A stretch of DNA of 33,187 nt from Lutibacter sp. (GTDB taxonomy: Bacteria; Bacteroidota; Bacteroidia; Flavobacteriales; Flavobacteriaceae), in the NCBI GenBank assembly GCA_027449025.1, contig DAIDMK010000035.1, positions 1-33,187 on the forward strand. Direction: 5' to 3'. The position numbers were made by a program, and so were the translations under genes. Each line of letters begins with the position of its first letter. Positions within the stretch are counted from its first letter, which is position 1. A model generated the notes under the pieces. It saw nothing but the letters and a program-made list of their open reading frames with translations, made no database searches and was not told where the DNA came from. Below are positions 30,877 through 33,187 of the stretch, piece by piece.

Positions 30877-31596
30877 TTATTTTAGCAAGTTTTGAAATCG
30901 CATTTTTATAACTCCAAAAACGGCTTCAGAAATTATTGAACCACTCATTTTCGAGGTGCCTTTTTTTCGGTCGGTAAAAATAATAGAAACTTCTTTATGT
31001 TTAAATTTTTTCTTCCAAGCCTTAAATTTCATTTCAATTTGAAACGCGTACCCCACAAATTTTATTTTATCCAAATCTATATTTTCCAATACTTCACGTT
31101 TATAACAAACAAACCCTGCTGTGGTATCGTAAATAGGGATCTGTGTAATGAATCTTACGTATTTAGAGGCGAAATAGGATAAAAACAATCTTTTAAAATC
31201 CCAATTTATAACATTAATTTTATTGTTTAAATACCTTGACCCTACAGAAAAATCGGCTCCATCTTCAGCACAGGCATGATACAATTGAATTAAATCTTCA
31301 GGATTGTGCGAAAAATCGGCATCCATTTCAATAATATAGTCGTAATGTTTAAAAATTGCCCACTTAAATCCGTGAATATAAGCTGTTCCCAAACCATTTT
31401 TTTCTTTCCTGACTTCCAAAAATAAATTCGAAAATTCTTTTTGCAAGTTTCTTACAATCTCGCCGGTTCCATCAGGAGAACTGTCGTCAACAACCAAAAT
31501 ATCAAATTGCTTTTTCTGAGAAAATACGGCTCTGATAATGGCCTCAATATTTTCTTTTTCATTATAAGTTGGAATGATGACAAGCGTATTAGACAT
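30877..31596 (-). CDS. Polyprenol-phosphate mannosyltransferase-like GT2 enzyme
   Basis: 239 aa. GT2 fold: LVIIPTYNEKENIEAIIRAV (5-24), VVDDSSPDGTGEIV (about 35-48), EMDADFSHNPEDL (DxD-type metal site), and the YDTTAGFVCYKREVL acceptor-site segment. The short form without a membrane domain is that of dolichol/polyprenol monophosphomannose synthases, which load a sugar on a lipid carrier at the inner face of the membrane. It is the first gene of the operon with pyrC and the DUF4296 gene. A -7 box TACCTTTG precedes it (31614-31621). Confidence 0.92.
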   Translation of the reverse strand: MSNTLVIIPTYNEKENIEAIIRAVFSQKKQFDILVVDDSSPDGTGEIVRNLQKEFSNLFLEVRKEKNGLGTAYIHGFKWAIFKHYDYIIEMDADFSHNPEDLIQLYHACAEDGADFSVGSRYLNNKINVINWDFKRLFLSYFASKYVRFITQIPIYDTTAGFVCYKREVLENIDLDKIKFVGYAFQIEMKFKAWKKKFKHKEVSIIFTDRKKGTSKMSGSIISEAVFGVIKMRFQNLLK

Positions 31597-31613
31597 AAAA
31601 TAAAATTACGGAG

Positions 31614-31621
31614 CAAAGGTA
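31614..31621 (-). promoter_or_regulatory. -7 box of the GT2-pyrC-DUF4296 operon
   Basis: TACCTTTG on the minus strand, a perfect match, 17 bp before the ATG at 31596. Confidence 0.65.
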
Positions 31622-31635
31622 AAACAAATTATTAC

Positions 31636-31643
31636 TAATTTTG
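31636..31643 (+). promoter_or_regulatory. -7 box of the DUF4271 gene
   Basis: TAATTTTG, a perfect match, 22 bp before the ATG at 31666. It is divergent from the GT2 promoter, with 14 bp between the two -7 boxes. Confidence 0.6.
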
Positions 31644-31665
31644 CGTTTAAATAATAACACACTTC

Positions 31666-32328
31666 ATGTTTGAGGCGAAAGAAATAATATACCAAAACCA
31701 TCATTGGGTCTCACTTGTTTTTTTGGCAATTCTTATTTTTTTAGCCTGGGCAAAAGTTTTGTATAAAGATAAGTTGCTTCATACGGCATTATTGTTTGTC
31801 GCCAAAAAATATCTTTTTATTTATTTCAATAAAGAAAAGAATAACATCTTAAATTTATTTCAATTTTTGCTGTTTATAGTGCAAATCCTGACGCTTTCTT
31901 TGGTGCTTTATTTTGCAAATTATTTGTGGCAGTTTTCCGATAGGTTAAACGCCTTTAATGGCTATTTATTGTTAGTTGCCGGTACAGGATTGTATTTTTG
32001 TTTGCGTTATTTAATTGGGCTGTTTATAGCCGAAATTTTCAATATAGAAAGCAACTACAGTAGAATTGTTTACGACAAGGTTAACTATTTTAACAACCTA
32101 ATACTATGGATATTGCCTTTTTTATTGCTGAGTGCTTATGCCAATAGTTATCAAGATTTATTTTTAAAAACCACCTTTTTATTTCTAGTGATATTGTTGA
32201 TTTTACGGTACATTTTGGTGCTTGTAAATAATAAAAAGCTCATAGTTAACAACTTATTTTATTTTATTTTGTACCTTTGCGCACTGGAAATAGCGCCTCT
32301 GGCAATTATTTTTAAATTAACAATCTAA
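31666..32328 (+). CDS. DUF4271 integral membrane protein
   Basis: 220 aa with about six hydrophobic helices (for example 16-30, 62-84, 98-122, 142-157, 166-185, 194-218) and few charges between them. The position directly before a hemD-like gene and after a divergent GT2 gene is the conserved setting of DUF4271 in Bacteroidetes as I know it. Function unknown, inner membrane. It ends 18 bp before the ATG of the next gene, so the two are probably co-transcribed, though the next gene has its own -7 box. Confidence 0.85.
   Translation: MFEAKEIIYQNHHWVSLVFLAILIFLAWAKVLYKDKLLHTALLFVAKKYLFIYFNKEKNNILNLFQFLLFIVQILTLSLVLYFANYLWQFSDRLNAFNGYLLLVAGTGLYFCLRYLIGLFIAEIFNIESNYSRIVYDKVNYFNNLILWILPFLLLSAYANSYQDLFLKTTFLFLVILLILRYILVLVNNKKLIVNNLFYFILYLCALEIAPLAIIFKLTI
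32272..32279 (+). promoter_or_regulatory. -7 box of hemD inside the DUF4271 gene
   Basis: TACCTTTG, a perfect match inside the end of the upstream coding region, about 67 bp before the hemD ATG at 32347. It would let hemD be expressed apart from its upstream neighbour. Confidence 0.5.
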
Positions 32329-32346
32329 AACAAAAAATTGAAGTTT

Positions 32347-33105
32347 ATGAAAGTGAAAACAATTTTAGTTTCCCAACCAAGTCCCAAAGCAGAGAACTCC
32401 CCATACACAGAATTGTCTGAAAAACAAAAAGTTAAAATTGACTTTAGACCGTTTATTCATGTGGAAGGTGTTTCTGCAAAAGAGGTGAGAGCCCAAAAAG
32501 TTGATTTAAATAATTATACTGCAATTATTTTAACCAGCAGAAATGCTGTAGATCACTTTTTTAGAATTGCTGAAGAAATGCGTTTTACAGTACCCGATGA
32601 CATGAAATATTTTTGTGAATCTGAAGCCGTTGCCTATTATTTACAGAAGTATGTGGTGTATCGCAAACGCAAAATTTATGTGGGCGATCGCACCTTTGTG
32701 GATTTGGCCAAATTGATTAAAAAATACAAAGAAGAAAAGTACCTATTACCTTCATCAGATAAACTAAAGGAATGTGTTCCTGAAATTTTAAATGAGTTGG
32801 GTGTTATGTGGGATCGCGGAATATTTTATAAAACACTGATCAGCGATTTAACTGATTTAGAAAATGTGTTTTATGATATTTTAGTTTTCTTTAGTCCATC
32901 AGGAATTGAATCATTATTTCAAAATTTCCCTGATTTCCAGCAAAAAGAAACTCGGATTGCGGCATTTGGTAATTCAACCATAAAAGCTGCAACTGATGCC
33001 GGTTTAAAGTGCAACATTCTGGCGCCTACACCCGAATCACCATCTATGACGATGGCTTTGGAAAAATATATTATTGAAGTCAATAAAAAGCAATACGATA
33101 AATAA
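32347..33105 (+). CDS. hemD: Uroporphyrinogen-III synthase
   Basis: 252 aa from ATG 32347; a longer frame from TTG 32338 would add three residues only. MKVKTILVSQPSPKAE and VKIDFRPFIHVEGVSAKEVR start the family in Bacteroidetes, followed by AIILTSRNAVDHFF and the second-domain strand VFFSPSGIESLF. HemD closes hydroxymethylbilane to uroporphyrinogen III, the branch point to heme, siroheme and B12. Cytosolic. Sequence conservation in this family is low in general, but the two lobes with TSRNAV and FFSPSG are clear. The terminator after it is good. Confidence 0.9.
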   Translation: MKVKTILVSQPSPKAENSPYTELSEKQKVKIDFRPFIHVEGVSAKEVRAQKVDLNNYTAIILTSRNAVDHFFRIAEEMRFTVPDDMKYFCESEAVAYYLQKYVVYRKRKIYVGDRTFVDLAKLIKKYKEEKYLLPSSDKLKECVPEILNELGVMWDRGIFYKTLISDLTDLENVFYDILVFFSPSGIESLFQNFPDFQQKETRIAAFGNSTIKAATDAGLKCNILAPTPESPSMTMALEKYIIEVNKKQYDK

Positions 33106-33116
33106 CATAAAAAAAG

Positions 33117-33152
33117 AAGCCGTCTCACTATTAAAATTTGAGGCGGTTTTTT
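33117..33152 (+). terminator. Terminator after hemD
   Basis: An 11-bp stem (33117-33127 with 33139-33149, G-U pairs in the middle) with an 11-nt loop and a T-run, 12 bp after the hemD stop. Confidence 0.85.
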
Positions 33153-33187
33153 ATTTCTATTCAATTTTGGGTATTACTTTTATTTTT

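Overview
The window is AT-rich chromosomal DNA from a member of the Bacteroidetes, most likely Flavobacteriaceae. The signs are Bacteroidetes-type -7 boxes (TAnnTTTG) in front of many genes, the near absence of Shine-Dalgarno sites, several Bacteroidetes-restricted families (DUF3078, DUF4271, DUF4296), a CarboxypepD_reg-type TonB receptor paired with a surface lipoprotein, and an ECF sigma factor followed by a membrane protein with a C-terminal barrel. I see no rRNA, tRNA, CRISPR array, phage or complete insertion sequence. Most of the window is ordinary housekeeping sequence with a few unusual islands.

Layout. 1-1900: end of the F1Fo ATP synthase operon (atpA 3' part, atpG). The 3' end of atpG has been copied into a four-unit tandem array before the terminator. 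1948-7839: two lipoproteins, a Gfo/Idh/MocA oxidoreductase, an SDR plus AlbA_2-domain pair, and dgt (dGTPase). 7900-14041: an outer-membrane uptake island with a stand-alone CarboxypepD_reg protein, a full TonB-dependent receptor, a lipoprotein made of two near-identical 344-residue repeats, and a small MORN-like exported protein. Arrays of TTAACA-like hexamers at 11-bp spacing precede the first two genes. 14042-16344: a 512-bp gap that holds an overlooked Cys-rich 52-aa ORF with its own promoter, then a ClC chloride channel with CBS domains. 16535-21141: glpQ-like phosphodiesterase, a small membrane protein, tadA and dxs (divergent, apparently leaderless), and a DUF3078 protein. 21233-24873: an ALDH7-type aldehyde dehydrogenase and the ECF sigma/barrel pair. 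24962-27934: a LuxE-like protein, a DUF559 endonuclease-like gene whose two ends lie in inverted repeats, and tyrS. 28052-33105: a cluster with epimerase, DUF4296, dihydroorotase, polyprenol-phosphate mannosyltransferase-like GT2, DUF4271 and uroporphyrinogen-III synthase.

How the genes may work together. The clearest candidate for an undescribed system is the 7.9-13.6 kb island. Receptor and lipoprotein are probably one import unit, and the 11-bp phased TTAACA repeats in front of the receptor and its truncated paralogue look like binding arrays for a PhoB/OmpR-type regulator. Two other dispersed-element observations deserve attention: the REP-like inverted repeats that supply the start and stop of the DUF559 gene, and a roughly 90-100-nt structured intergenic repeat present twice (16394-16482 and 22914-23014).

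All calls come from reading the sequence; family assignments rest on recognised motifs, not on database searches.
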